A DNA stretch of 45,091 nt from Lachnospiraceae bacterium (GCA_024699645.1 JAILPE010000003.1:1-45091), one strand, 5' to 3'. Counted from the stretch's first letter, positions 17,032-26,267 are shown. Translations and numbers: made by a program. The notes: a model not told the origin generated them from the sequence alone.

Positions 17032-17754
17032 ATGATGTATATACTTGCGATTGAAAGTTCAGGGAACGTTGCATCGGTTGCAATAGCCGAACAGAAAAAG
17101 ATACTTGCAGAATATACAGTAAATATAGGGAAAACGCATTCGCAGACGCTTCTTCCGATGATAGACCGTATCCTTTCGGATGCCGAGATCACGATGAATG
17201 ACATCGCGGCGATTGCTGTTTCAAGAGGACCGGGATCGTTTACGGGTCTGAGGATCGGAAGCGCGACCGCAAAAGGACTCGCGGCAGCGGCGCAGATACC
17301 GATGATCGATGTGCCTACGCTTGAGGCACTTGCCGTCGGAGCGGGAAACATAGGGGGAAGACTCGTGTGCCCCATTATAGACGCCAGAAGGAACGAGGTT
17401 TATTCGGCACTTTACGAAGAAGTGCGCGAGAGTGACGGAACGACAGGCTTAAAAGAGGTTGTGCGTGAGCGCGCGCTCGGGATGGATGAGCTCCTCAGTG
17501 AACTTGCAAAGACAGACAGGGAGATAGTCTTTGTCGGTGACGCTCTCAGGGTTCACGCGGACAGGATAAAGGAAGCGGGGAACGGAAAGTTCATCATCGC
17601 GCCGCTTTCGGCATGTGATCTGAGAGCCGGATGCGTTGCAACGATAGGCATCACGATGATGGAAAAGGGTCAAACGATCGAAGGCGCGGAACATACACCC
17701 GTATACCTTAGGATGTCGAGCGCCGAGAGGGAACGGATGGAGAGAGGTAAGTGA
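17032..17754 (+). CDS. tsaB: t6A complex subunit TsaB
   Basis: Non-catalytic ASKHA-fold partner that binds TsaD in the threonylcarbamoyl-transferase complex. The 240 residues begin ILAIESSGNVASVAI and include HSQTLLPMID and SRGPGSFTGLRIG, the family signature. It lacks the metal-binding histidines of TsaD, as expected. Ribosome site AAAGGAG just upstream. The stop codon TGA (17752-17754) is immediately followed by the rimI start. Confidence 0.95.
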   Translation: MMYILAIESSGNVASVAIAEQKKILAEYTVNIGKTHSQTLLPMIDRILSDAEITMNDIAAIAVSRGPGSFTGLRIGSATAKGLAAAAQIPMIDVPTLEALAVGAGNIGGRLVCPIIDARRNEVYSALYEEVRESDGTTGLKEVVRERALGMDELLSELAKTDREIVFVGDALRVHADRIKEAGNGKFIIAPLSACDLRAGCVATIGITMMEKGQTIEGAEHTPVYLRMSSAERERMERGK

Positions 17755-18237
17755 TTGGAAATACGCGCGTTTGAAAAACAGGATCAAGGGGCTGTGGCAG
17801 AGCTTGAGAGGGAATGCTTCTCAGATCCGTGGTCGGAAGATTCGATCACGGAGATGTACGGAACGAAGATACTTGTCGGTGTAGAAGAAGCAGGAACGGA
17901 TGAAGGCATAGGCGTAGAGCCTACGGAACGGACTGTCCGCGGGATCGTCGGGTACGCGGTGATCAGGACCGTTGCGGACGAGGCGGAGCTGCTGAGAATA
18001 TGCGTTTCAAAGAGCGCAAGAAGGAACGGCTTCGGACGAATGCTCCTTTCGGAGAGCTTAAAGACAGCCAAAGAAGACGGAGCGGAAAGAGTGTTCCTTG
18101 AAGTCAGGTCGCAGAACCTGCCGGCCAGGAGCCTATATGAAAAGGCGGGCTTCGAAGAGACGGGAGTGAGAAAAAATTACTATCACGACCCGACTGACGA
18201 TGCTGTTATAATGATGAGAGATGATATGCAGTTATGA
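17755..18237 (+). CDS. rimI: Ribosomal protein S18-alanine N-acetyltransferase-type GNAT
   Basis: GNAT acetyltransferase in the common tsaB-rimI pair. The 160 residues show the acetyl-CoA-binding RRNGFGRML (RxxGxG type) after ICVSKSA, and the C-terminal LYEKAGFEETGVRKNYY typical of RimI. An acidic inserted segment (EEAGTDEGIGVEPTERT) lies between strands 2 and 4. The start is TTG at 17755, directly abutting the tsaB stop, with AGAGAGG at 17741-17747. Whether the target is ribosomal S18 is assigned from family only. Confidence 0.88.
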   Translation: MEIRAFEKQDQGAVAELERECFSDPWSEDSITEMYGTKILVGVEEAGTDEGIGVEPTERTVRGIVGYAVIRTVADEAELLRICVSKSARRNGFGRMLLSESLKTAKEDGAERVFLEVRSQNLPARSLYEKAGFEETGVRKNYYHDPTDDAVIMMRDDMQL

Positions 18238-18330
18238 CTAAAGAGAGATAAATGAGTGCTCACGGTCATGATGAAAGAGAGATAAATGTGCGCTCACGGT
18301 CATGATGAAAGAGAGATAAATGTGCGCTCT
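18231..18330 (+). repeat. 34-bp tandem duplication beginning in the rimI stop region
   Basis: Copies start at 18231, 18265 and 18299 (exact 34-bp spacing). The first includes the rimI stop (TGA, 18235-18237). Units carry GTCATGA..AAAGAGAGATAAATG and GCTCACG. They include ATG codons next to purine-rich stretches, but only short reading frames result. Confidence 0.85.
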
Positions 18331-18376
18331 GTGATAAAGACGGAGTGCAGATATATGATAAATCGGAGGAATCGGG

Positions 18377-19306
18377 ATGCTTGATATTTGCTTACTTGGA
18401 ACGGGAGGCATGATGCCCCTCCCCTCGCGGAGACTCACGTCTCTCATGGCGAGGTACAACGGCAGCAGCATCCTCATCGACTGCGGCGAGGGAACACAGG
18501 TCGCGATACGTGAGAAAGGGTGGAGCTTCCATGATATCGACGTTATCCTCCTCACACATTTCCACGCCGACCACGTGAGCGGGCTTCCGGGACTTCTTCT
18601 TTCGATAGGCAACGCGCAGAGGACGGAGCCTCTCTGTATCTATGGGCCGAAGGGTGCCGCAAGAGTCGTTTCCGCTTTGAGGACCATCGCACCCGAGCTC
18701 CCTTATGACGTATATGTGACCGAGATCAGCGGTGAAACAGCCTCGTTTGAAGCGGCAGGCTGCAAGATAGAAGCATTCAAGCTCAATCACAACGTGGTCT
18801 GCTACGGCTATTCTATTGTTGTAGAACGAGCAGGAAAGTTCGATCCCGACAAGGCCCGCGACAACGATGTTCCCCTCAAACTCTGGAACAGACTTCAGAA
18901 AGGCGAAGAGATCGACTTTGAAGGAAGGCATTTCACGCAGGACATGATCCTCGGACCTGCACGCAAGGGACTCAAGGTCACCTACTGCACGGACACGAGA
19001 CCTATCGCGGGGATCGCAACGGCGGCACGTGATGCTGACCTCTTTATCTGCGAAGGCATGTACGGTGAAGAGGGAAGCGAAGACAAGGCACGTGAACATA
19101 AGCATATGACATTCGCAGAGGCAGCCACCCTCGCAAAAAAAGCAAATGTCCGCAAGCTGTGGCTCACTCACTACAGCCCTTCGCTCGTCAGAGCCAAGGA
19201 CTTTGTCGGCGTGGCAACCGCGATCTTCCCGGGCGCATGGGCAGCGCGCGACCTTGAAAGTCTGACGCTCAAGTTTGAGGATGAGGAAGAGAAGCCGGAA
19301 AATTGA
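18377..19306 (+). CDS. rnz: Ribonuclease Z
   Basis: Metallo-beta-lactamase-fold endonuclease that trims tRNA 3' trailers. The 309 residues have the zinc motif HFHADH near residue 60, DCGEGTQ before it, and HLTHYSP-type residues near the C-terminus (LWLTHYSPS). The length fits the short RNase Z form. The GGAGG ribosome site precedes 18377. The two tRNA-Ser genes of this window lack an encoded CCA, so their 3' ends would be made with this enzyme. Confidence 0.95.
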   Translation: MLDICLLGTGGMMPLPSRRLTSLMARYNGSSILIDCGEGTQVAIREKGWSFHDIDVILLTHFHADHVSGLPGLLLSIGNAQRTEPLCIYGPKGAARVVSALRTIAPELPYDVYVTEISGETASFEAAGCKIEAFKLNHNVVCYGYSIVVERAGKFDPDKARDNDVPLKLWNRLQKGEEIDFEGRHFTQDMILGPARKGLKVTYCTDTRPIAGIATAARDADLFICEGMYGEEGSEDKAREHKHMTFAEAATLAKKANVRKLWLTHYSPSLVRAKDFVGVATAIFPGAWAARDLESLTLKFEDEEEKPEN

Positions 19307-19321
19307 ATATTTGTGTTTTCC

Positions 19322-19349
19322 TTGCCATTTTCTCATAATAATGTAAAAT
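19322..19349 (+). promoter_or_regulatory. Predicted promoter for the small membrane protein and tsaD
   Basis: TTGCCA (19322-19327), 16 bp, TAAAAT (19344-19349), within an AT-rich gap after rnz. It gives a leader of about 65 nt. Confidence 0.55.
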
Positions 19350-19422
19350 AAATTATATATAGGCATTCTGATCCGACGACAGACGGAGGATCGAAGCCGA
19401 CTGAGCAGAAAGGGGGTCACGT

Positions 19423-20004
19423 ATGCTTTCAACACCGGTGAAGAAAAAGAAAAAAAGCTTTTCGTCGGCGGCAATTCTTGTGGCCTTTATTCTGTGCGCA
19501 GGACTTGTTCTTTATTTCTCGTTTTTCAAGGGTTCGAGATCATCGACTTCAGACGCGAATCTCTTCCAAGAAGTGACATCGCGCGATCTTTCGAAGAACT
19601 ACCCCCAGACACCCGTTGAGGTGGCAAATGTTTATTGCTCCATAGTCAAGTGCATGTACACGGATGACCTCACCGAGGACCAGCTCTTTACGCTGTGCGG
19701 GCAGATGCGGGCCCTCTATTCGAGGGAACTGCTCGAGTCCAATCCCATAAACGACATGCTCTACAGGCTTGAGCAGGAGATCGAACTTTACAAAGATGAA
19801 AAGATCACGGTCTCGTCCTTCGTCATCGAACCGGCTGAGGACGTTGAATACGCCGTGGTTTCCGATAAAAAAAGAGCCAATGTCGAATTCCATTTTACTC
19901 TGAAGGGGGCAAAGGTGAACAGACTCCCCGAGGAGATCCTTCTCGAAGAGGATGACAAGCGGGAATTCAAGATCATCGGCTGGAGGGCTCATGAAGGAAA
20001 ATGA
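19423..20004 (+). CDS. Small single-pass membrane protein of unknown function
   Basis: 193 residues with a lysine-rich N-terminus (KKKKK), one transmembrane helix (about 14-33) and a soluble, mostly helical domain outside the cell. I do not recognise a motif. It overlaps the start of tsaD by 14 bases, so the two are translationally coupled. A ribosome site AAAGGGGG lies just upstream of the ATG. The conserved-looking [18 protein letters not shown] segment may define its family, which I cannot name with confidence. Confidence 0.65.
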   Translation: MLSTPVKKKKKSFSSAAILVAFILCAGLVLYFSFFKGSRSSTSDANLFQEVTSRDLSKNYPQTPVEVANVYCSIVKCMYTDDLTEDQLFTLCGQMRALYSRELLESNPINDMLYRLEQEIELYKDEKITVSSFVIEPAEDVEYAVVSDKKRANVEFHFTLKGAKVNRLPEEILLEEDDKREFKIIGWRAHEGK

Positions 20005-21145
20005 AAAGATAGGGTGCGCCGCGGGAAGCCTTGACGGCGGGGAAGACACACTCATCCTCGCCATCGAAAGCTCATGCGACGAGACGGCGGCAGCGGTGGT
20101 GAGAAACGGGAGGGAAGTCCTCTCGAACATCATATATTCACAGATAGACATCCACACGATGTACGGCGGAGTTGTCCCGGAGATAGCATCAAGAAAGCAT
20201 ATAGAAAAGATAGACCCGGTTGTCGCATCGGCGCTCAAAGAGGCCGGCGTTACAAAAGAGGATCTGACGGCGGTTGCAGTTACTGCGGGACCCGGACTTG
20301 TCGGATCGCTCCTTGTGGGAGTGGCATATGCGAAAGCTTACGCATATGCGTCAGGGCTTCCGATAATCGGCGTACACCACATAGAAGGGCATATTTCAGC
20401 CAATTACATAGAAAGCAAGGAACTTGAGCCTCCGTTTTTGTGCCTCGTCGTTTCGGGAGGACATACGGAGCTCGTTGTCGTAGAGGATTACGGAAAGTAC
20501 AGGCTTATCGGGACTACCCATGATGATGCGGCCGGCGAAGCCTTTGACAAGGTGGCGAGGGCAATCGGACTCGGATATCCCGGAGGACCAAAGGTCGACA
20601 AATGTGCCCGCATGGGCGGAAGGATCGATGCGGTAACGTTCCCGAGAGGTCACGTCGACGGAAACGAATTCGATTTCAGCTTCAGCGGACTTAAATCTGC
20701 GGTCCTCAATTACCTGAATTCGTGCGCTATGAAGCAGGGCGGACCCGTGAAGGATCTGCGTGAGAAGCGCGAAGGAGACGTGAACTTCGACCCCAATGCG
20801 ATGATCGATCCGGAAGCGGGAGTTACAGTTGCCGACGTTGCGGCTTCTTTCCAGGAGGCAGTTGTTGATGTTCTTGCGACGCATTCGATTAACGCGGCGA
20901 AGAGCCTCGGATTCACGAAGGTGGCGCTTGCCGGAGGTGTTGCGGCAAACGGTGCGCTCAGGGACAGGATGAAACGCGACTGCGAGAAGGAAGGCATATC
21001 GCTCTATTACCCGTCGCCGCTTTTATGCACGGACAATGCTGCGATGATCGGATGTGCGGCATATTACGATTATCTCGCGGGCAAAAGGCACGGCCTCGAC
21101 TTAAACGCAGTCCCGGGACTTAAGCTCGGGCAGGAACTACTGTAG
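19991..21145 (+). CDS. tsaD: t6A threonylcarbamoyltransferase TsaD
   Basis: Catalytic subunit that transfers threonylcarbamoyl from TC-AMP to tRNA A37. The 384 residues begin [11 protein letters not shown], with the iron-binding HIEGH near residue 130, GGHTELV and the C-terminal [12 protein letters not shown] and CTDNAAMIG motifs. The ATG at 19991 was chosen because residues before the conserved core start are short there; an ATG at 19952 lies deep inside the upstream gene. GGAGGG precedes the start closely. Confidence 0.95.
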   Translation: MKENEKIGCAAGSLDGGEDTLILAIESSCDETAAAVVRNGREVLSNIIYSQIDIHTMYGGVVPEIASRKHIEKIDPVVASALKEAGVTKEDLTAVAVTAGPGLVGSLLVGVAYAKAYAYASGLPIIGVHHIEGHISANYIESKELEPPFLCLVVSGGHTELVVVEDYGKYRLIGTTHDDAAGEAFDKVARAIGLGYPGGPKVDKCARMGGRIDAVTFPRGHVDGNEFDFSFSGLKSAVLNYLNSCAMKQGGPVKDLREKREGDVNFDPNAMIDPEAGVTVADVAASFQEAVVDVLATHSINAAKSLGFTKVALAGGVAANGALRDRMKRDCEKEGISLYYPSPLLCTDNAAMIGCAAYYDYLAGKRHGLDLNAVPGLKLGQELL

Positions 21146-21188
21146 GACCATAAGCGTTAAGCTGCAAAATGATCTCTGTGAGGGTGTT

Positions 21189-21890
21189 ATGAAGAATGTG
21201 GGCATTATATTGGCTGCGGGAAGCAGTACAAGAATGGGTGGAACAACGAAGAAGCAGTATAGGGTGCTACTTGGGCACCCGGTGCTCTTTTACAGTTTAA
21301 TGGCATTCGAACAGAGCTATGTGAATGATATTATCATCGTTTGCTCCGAAGGCGAAGAAGATTTCGTCAACGAGCAGATCGTGGAAAAATACGGAATAAG
21401 GAAAGTGAGATCCGTCATCGCAGGAGCGAAGGAAAGAAGCGGATCAAGTTTTATCGGAGTTAAAGAGGCAATCAGGCTGGTCGGGTCATTCGGTGTAAAT
21501 GTCTTGATCCACGATGCGGCAAGGCCGCTTGTGACACCTCTTCTCATAAATAACATAATATCGGAGCTCGAAGGCGGACAAAGAGCTGTCGTTCCCGCCG
21601 TGACACCTGCCGATACGATAAGATTTGAAGGGGACGAGGGAGTTGTTACGTTTGAAAGGGAAAAGGTAAGGCTTATTCAGACTCCCCAAGGCTTTGAAGC
21701 GGGGCTGATCAGAGATTCCTATGAGCACCTTAAGGGAATCGTGACCGATGACGCTGAAGCGGTCATGAAATACGACGGTAGCGTTACGATCAAGTTTACG
21801 GAAGGCGACAGAAGGAATTTTAAGCTCACCTACCCGACGGATTTCGAGTTGGCGGAATACATGGTCAAAAGCGCATCGGGAAGTAATTGA
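21189..21890 (+). CDS. ispD: 2-C-methyl-D-erythritol 4-phosphate cytidylyltransferase
   Basis: Makes CDP-methylerythritol from CTP and MEP in the non-mevalonate isoprenoid pathway. The 233 residues show ILAAGSSTRMGG..KKQY (nucleotide-binding), VLIHDAARPLV, QTPQGFE, TDDAEAV and GDRRNFKLTYPTD, in the order of the family. A related family, TarI-type cytidylyltransferases, is similar; the motif set favours IspD. It follows tsaD by 43 bases. Confidence 0.92.
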   Translation: MKNVGIILAAGSSTRMGGTTKKQYRVLLGHPVLFYSLMAFEQSYVNDIIIVCSEGEEDFVNEQIVEKYGIRKVRSVIAGAKERSGSSFIGVKEAIRLVGSFGVNVLIHDAARPLVTPLLINNIISELEGGQRAVVPAVTPADTIRFEGDEGVVTFEREKVRLIQTPQGFEAGLIRDSYEHLKGIVTDDAEAVMKYDGSVTIKFTEGDRRNFKLTYPTDFELAEYMVKSASGSN

Positions 21891-21916
21891 GAAAAACAAT
21901 TATACAAACATTGGGG

Positions 21917-21950
21917 CCGGATTACCTTGTATGTATACGGGGTAATCCGG
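21917..21950 (+). terminator. Perfect 10-bp hairpin after ispD (weak terminator candidate)
   Basis: CCGGATTACC (21917-21926) pairs with GGTAATCCGG (21941-21950) around a 14-nt loop. Only two T residues follow, so it is either a weak terminator or an RNA structural element. Confidence 0.45.
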
Positions 21951-22020
21951 TTGGTGTAATATGGATAGTTTGCTTGGCGTAATATGGATAGGGATACTTT
22001 GGCAGGCATAATTTGGATAG
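21951..22020 (+). repeat. Short direct repeats upstream of the CotH gene
   Basis: Three copies of a roughly 18-bp unit TTGGYGTAATATGGATAG: 21951-21968, 21974-21991, and a diverged third at 21999-22020 with an insertion. They sit between the hairpin and the CotH start. Confidence 0.65.
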
Positions 22021-22029
22021 AGTGACGGA

Positions 22030-24423
22030 ATGATAAGAAGAAGCGCGGTAAAAAAGAAAAGCTCGGAAGCGTACCGGGGCGGACGTTTTCGAAACAGACA
22101 CGTGTCAGTGTGCATATATGTGATATGCATGCTTATGACCTGTGCGCTTGTGTCAGGCTGTTCACAGCAGGATGTAAATTCTACGCGTGTAGAACGGGAA
22201 GGCACGGCAACCACGGGCGCTTTTAAAGACGGGGTAGATGACACCGTAGCATCAGTAGGAAATGCGTCATCCGGAAGTAAAAATGTTGGGGCAACAGCCG
22301 AAAGTACGACAGCAGGAAGTGAGAATGACGGAGCATCATCGGGAAGTCAGGCAGCCGAAAGTGAGAATGACGGAGCGAAAACCGAAAGCTCTGCGCCACA
22401 GCTTTCTACTAATACGACAGAAGTAGAACTTAGTGAAAACACGTCTCCCGCGATCATTATAAATGAGATCATTACTTCCAATTCAAAGTTTGAGGAACAT
22501 GACGGCGGATACTTCGATATGATCGAGCTCGCAAATATTTCGGATGAGGACGTGGATCTTTCAGATTATTATCTTTCAGACAGCACGTTTGATCTTCAAA
22601 AGTCATCCATCAGTGGGACGGTTCCGGCGGGAGGATTCATCGTCTTCTATTGTGTGGGCGACGGGGCCGATCCCGAAAAGAACGAGCTTTCATTCAAGAT
22701 ATCTTCTTCGGGAGAGACTGTGGTGCTCAGCAGGGGCGAAGGAAACATCGTCGAGAGAGTCGATGTGCCCGAGATAAAAAAGAATATGAGCTACGCGAGA
22801 AAGTCCGGGGACAGTGTCTTCGAGGTGACGGGGTTAGCGACCTTCGGAAGCGGAAACATATTTGGGGGAACGCAGTCGCTTCTTCCCGAAATAAGCCCCG
22901 CCGATGGAACAAGATCTGAAGGCCCGCTCGAGGTTACATTTGAGCCGAAAGACGGAACGCGCATCTTCTATACAACAGACGGGAGCAAACCGGACAGTTC
23001 ATCTGCAGAATACAAGGGTAAACCTATAAAGATAAATAAGACAACCACGCTGCGCATTTACGTAAAGGCCACACCCGAAGCCCTCGCTACCTCAGAAACT
23101 GAAAGAGTAGCAGAGAAACCGGCCGAAGCCCTCGCTACCGCAGAGACTGAAAGAGAAACAGAGAAACCGGCCGAAGCCCTCGCTACCGCAAGATTTTCAG
23201 AAAAAGAGGGGGGCGCTTCGTATACGTTTTTTGTCGGGGAGCCGGATGCCACACTTGACGATATATGCGTTGCAATCAGCGCCGAGAGCCTTGAGAAGAT
23301 GAACGCAAGCCCATTGAGTTCAACGCGCTACGCGGCTAACATCGCGATGTATCACGAAGGGGAGAAGGTTTTCGATGAGACATGCGGGATGAATGTCAGC
23401 GGAAATACGAGCACGATCTATGACAAAAAGAGTTACAGAATAAAGTTCTCGAAGAAATTCGGCGAGAGCAGGCTTCATTACAAGCTGTTCGATAATCTCA
23501 ACATAGACAGCTTTGATTCTGTTGTGTTGAGGAGCGGATCGCAGGAGAATGAGGACACGATTATGAAGGATGAGCTTGTCCCGGAGATCATCAGGCAGAG
23601 CGGTATCGTCGACGAGGTGCTCATGACGGCGTATCGGCCGGTCAATCTTTATATTGACGGGGAATATCGCGGGCTTTACTATGTGCGTGAACACATAGAC
23701 GGGCCGATGATCGCTTCACATTACGGCTGCGAGGAGGAAGACGTCACCGTCGTCGAGCAGTGCAGGGAGATAAAGTGCGGCAGTGCAGGCAAGGAGTGGC
23801 TTGATCTTTGGGATTATGTGGATAAGAATGACCTCACGGATCATGACGCCTATAGCCACGTGGCCTCGATCGTTTCGCTCGAAAGCGTTGCGGATTATTA
23901 TCTGATACAGATATGGCTTCACAACATAGATCCTGATAATGTGAGGGTTTATAAGGTGGGAGACGACAAGTGGAGATATGCGTTATATGACCTTGACCTG
24001 ACGCTCACGGATGACGGCGCGGGGGGCAGCAAATTCCTGCTCGGGCACTATAACCGTGGATTATATACGTTTAACGCGCTCGTGTTTAAGCTCCTTAAAA
24101 ACCCGGAATTCATGGAACTCTTCCTTTCGAGGATGGAGCTTTTGTATGGGAAGGTTTTGGCGGAGGAAAAGGTAGTCCCGATCATCGATGCGTTTGTGGC
24201 AAGAATAGATCATGACATGGAAAAGAGCTGTAACTTGTGGGGAGAACACTCCGATTCGAGCGGAATGGTCTACTACCTGAATTACAAGACATGGAAGAGA
24301 AGAGTCGAGGGACTCAAGTCGAGACTGAAGGGAAGAACGGCGCTCGTCGCATCGGAATTCGTGAAATTAAAGGGCGTGAGCGAAGAGTTGCAGGAAAAGT
24401 ATCTTTCTGCGATCCTGAAGTAA
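22030..24423 (+). CDS. CotH-kinase lipoprotein with lamin-tail and chitobiase C-terminal domains
   Basis: A 797-residue surface protein. The N-terminus has a basic region, a hydrophobic helix and a lipobox (LVSGC, cysteine near residue 45), so it is a predicted lipoprotein. A Ser/Thr/Gly-rich linker follows (50-140). Next are a lamin-tail-like domain (about 148-285, starting PAIIINEI), a chitobiase/hexosaminidase C-terminal-like domain (about 290-345, with IFYTTDGSKPDSSS) and a glutamate/alanine repeat linker. The C-terminal CotH domain (about 400-797) includes MNVSGNTS..YDKKSYRIKF, YIDGEYRGLYYVREHIDG and ALYDLDLTL; CotH proteins are atypical kinases. Sporulation is not implied: related domains occur on cell surfaces. 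The next gene encodes an Lgt-like protein. Confidence 0.85.
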   Translation: MIRRSAVKKKSSEAYRGGRFRNRHVSVCIYVICMLMTCALVSGCSQQDVNSTRVEREGTATTGAFKDGVDDTVASVGNASSGSKNVGATAESTTAGSENDGASSGSQAAESENDGAKTESSAPQLSTNTTEVELSENTSPAIIINEIITSNSKFEEHDGGYFDMIELANISDEDVDLSDYYLSDSTFDLQKSSISGTVPAGGFIVFYCVGDGADPEKNELSFKISSSGETVVLSRGEGNIVERVDVPEIKKNMSYARKSGDSVFEVTGLATFGSGNIFGGTQSLLPEISPADGTRSEGPLEVTFEPKDGTRIFYTTDGSKPDSSSAEYKGKPIKINKTTTLRIYVKATPEALATSETERVAEKPAEALATAETERETEKPAEALATARFSEKEGGASYTFFVGEPDATLDDICVAISAESLEKMNASPLSSTRYAANIAMYHEGEKVFDETCGMNVSGNTSTIYDKKSYRIKFSKKFGESRLHYKLFDNLNIDSFDSVVLRSGSQENEDTIMKDELVPEIIRQSGIVDEVLMTAYRPVNLYIDGEYRGLYYVREHIDGPMIASHYGCEEEDVTVVEQCREIKCGSAGKEWLDLWDYVDKNDLTDHDAYSHVASIVSLESVADYYLIQIWLHNIDPDNVRVYKVGDDKWRYALYDLDLTLTDDGAGGSKFLLGHYNRGLYTFNALVFKLLKNPEFMELFLSRMELLYGKVLAEEKVVPIIDAFVARIDHDMEKSCNLWGEHSDSSGMVYYLNYKTWKRRVEGLKSRLKGRTALVASEFVKLKGVSEELQEKYLSAILK
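23077..23193 (+). repeat. 48-bp in-frame tandem repeat in the CotH linker
   Basis: Units at 23077-23124 and 23125-23172 plus a partial third from 23173. They encode EALAT.ETER..EKPA (16 residues) and are nearly identical at the DNA level, indicating recent expansion. Confidence 0.85.
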
Positions 24424-24508
24424 AAAGAAGAAGTGTACGGGAATTTGGCGGCGCAGTTTGAAAGAAAGAACGGGCTGAAAGCAGCGAGAAATTTACGGGG
24501 GTATAAGG

Positions 24509-25258
24509 ATGTGTCCTGAAATATTTGGAATTGACTCATATGCGCTTATGTGTGCGATAGGTCTTGCTGCGGCATGTACGTTTGTGATCATGCGGCGCGA
24601 GCGTTTGGCAAATACCGTCGGAAATATCGCATGGCCGATCGTTTCCGCTCTTGTCGGACTGGTGATCGGGGCGAAGCTGTTGTTTTTTATCACAAGGATT
24701 CCGGCTCTCGCAGCGATGCACGCAACATTCGATATGTATATAAAAGAACTGGTCGAGGCAGGCTATGTGTTTTACGGAGGGGTTCTGGGCGCCTATGCCG
24801 GGCTGCTCGTCTTCTGCAGAATTACGTGGGCACCTTCAGGGCATGTTCTGAACTTTTTTACGCCGGCATTTGCACTGTTTCACGGGTTCGGAAGGATCGG
24901 ATGCTTTTGCGCGGGATGCTGCTACGGCGTGGAAGTTAAGGTGCACGGGATCGTTATGAACGGAGTGCAAAGACTGCCGGTACAGCTCTTTGAGTCGATC
25001 TTTGAGTTCCTGATGTTTGCGGGGCTTCTTATTGTCGAAAGACAGACAGAGAAAAAAAAGAAGAGCCCGAAGCTCTCCTTTTATTATCTGATGATATACA
25101 GTCTGTTCAGATTTAGTATTGAGTTTGTGAGAGGTGATGAAATCCGCGGATTTTGGGGGCCTCTGAGCACTTCTCAGTGGATCGCGCTAATCATACTTGT
25201 TGCGGGACTCGTAAAATACTTTGTCCGCGATCGTTTATTAAGCCGCGTCGCTGAGTGA
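24509..25258 (+). CDS. Lgt-like (prolipoprotein diacylglyceryl transferase family) membrane protein
   Basis: A 249-residue multi-helix protein of the Lgt fold. It has YVFYGGVLGAY where canonical Lgt has HGG, GRIGCFCAGCCYG where canonical Lgt has GRIGNxxNGE, and a C-terminal FRFSIEFVRGDE resembling the RxxxE region. The GRIGCFxxGCCYG variant is recurrent among Firmicutes paralogues, so this may be a distinct subfamily with an altered substrate. True Lgt attaches diacylglyceryl to the lipobox cysteine. Placing the gene after a lipoprotein gene is suggestive but does not prove activity. Its 3' end overlaps the convergent gene by 21 bases. Confidence 0.75.
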   Translation: MCPEIFGIDSYALMCAIGLAAACTFVIMRRERLANTVGNIAWPIVSALVGLVIGAKLLFFITRIPALAAMHATFDMYIKELVEAGYVFYGGVLGAYAGLLVFCRITWAPSGHVLNFFTPAFALFHGFGRIGCFCAGCCYGVEVKVHGIVMNGVQRLPVQLFESIFEFLMFAGLLIVERQTEKKKKSPKLSFYYLMIYSLFRFSIEFVRGDEIRGFWGPLSTSQWIALIILVAGLVKYFVRDRLLSRVAE

Positions 25259-26143
25259 TTCTTTCGAAGAATCGGAAACACCGGCTTTGGAAGCTTTAAG
25301 GTAAACAAGTCCCGAGAAAACAAATTTTGCTGCGAAAAGCACAAGCAGGATAATGAACGGGAACGTGAAGAATCCGTCGCTGTAAACCATGTTTATAAGC
25401 GTTATGAGACGATCGTTGCCCGCTACTATATTTGATGTGATGTTGTTGTATGAAGGATTGAAGATAAATGCGATAATTATCGGGAGTACCGCAACAACAA
25501 ATGAGATATAAGCGGGTACGGGAGATATCTTCTTGTACGTGTCTTTGTTCTGAAGGATAAGTGACATGGTCTGTGACGACGATTTGATATAAAAGACCGC
25601 GATGATCGCAAGAACCATGCAGATAACAAAGATCACGAACGGAAGGTAGGACTCGATGGGACCGTAAAGGTTCTCTTTTGTTTTCTTATCGACAGCGGCA
25701 TAGAACGAATAGCTCATAAGGATCGTATAAAAACCGCCGAGAGCAAGAACCGCTACAAGGGTTATGCCTTCGCCGCTGCTGAATGATTTGAGTAATGATA
25801 TTCCGGTGGATTTGATGACGGTTCCGTTTTTAGCGGCTTTACGTCCGCTAAAGTAAAGTACAAGAGCATCTATGCTCTTGAGAAGACGCCATATAACAAA
25901 AGGTGTCAAAAGGAACAGAGAAAGGAAAATGGAATCCGAATCCTGGTTTGCCTTGTGGAGTGAACGGGCAAGTTCGGTATCCGAAAAATCAGAGGAAACG
26001 AGTCCGTTGGTAACGAAGTAAGCCAAATATCCGACAAAGGCAAGTGAAACAAGAGCATAAATAAGATGTAAAACTGAGTCGTAGTTGCGTGAAACAGCTG
26101 CGGCATTGTTTTGACGTCTGATCTCAATTTCGGTTGAATTCAT
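25238..26143 (-). CDS. Multi-pass membrane protein of unknown function
   Basis: A 301-residue protein with about six hydrophobic segments (near residues 25-48, 72-92, 128-148, 167-190, 213-232, 258-280), separated by short polar loops. No conserved motif known to me. AGGAGG lies just before the ATG at 26143 and a promoter is predicted upstream. It converges on the Lgt-like gene with a 21-bp overlap of coding sequence. It could be a stress or envelope protein, but nothing in the sequence says which. Confidence 0.7.
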   Translation of the reverse strand: MNSTEIEIRRQNNAAAVSRNYDSVLHLIYALVSLAFVGYLAYFVTNGLVSSDFSDTELARSLHKANQDSDSIFLSLFLLTPFVIWRLLKSIDALVLYFSGRKAAKNGTVIKSTGISLLKSFSSGEGITLVAVLALGGFYTILMSYSFYAAVDKKTKENLYGPIESYLPFVIFVICMVLAIIAVFYIKSSSQTMSLILQNKDTYKKISPVPAYISFVVAVLPIIIAFIFNPSYNNITSNIVAGNDRLITLINMVYSDGFFTFPFIILLVLFAAKFVFSGLVYLKASKAGVSDSSKESLSDAA

Positions 26144-26185
26144 CTGAAAGAAACCTCCTGGGATAATTTATCAAAATTTGCCATA

Positions 26186-26214
26186 ATTATATAGTATAGA
26201 AATAAATGAGTAAA
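26186..26214 (-). promoter_or_regulatory. Predicted promoter of the minus-strand membrane protein
   Basis: Read on the minus strand: TTTACT (26214-26209), 17 bp, TATAAT (26191-26186). It gives a leader of about 35 nt to the start at 26143. Confidence 0.6.
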
Positions 26215-26267
26215 GCTAACTTACTCCCGACAGGCTCAGAATGTGAAAGAAAAAGTAAAAAAATATC

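Noticed and set aside
18392-19474. Open frame of 360 codons antisense to rnz
   Set aside because: Overlaps an intact RNase Z and has no motif or ribosome site. Treated as a shadow.
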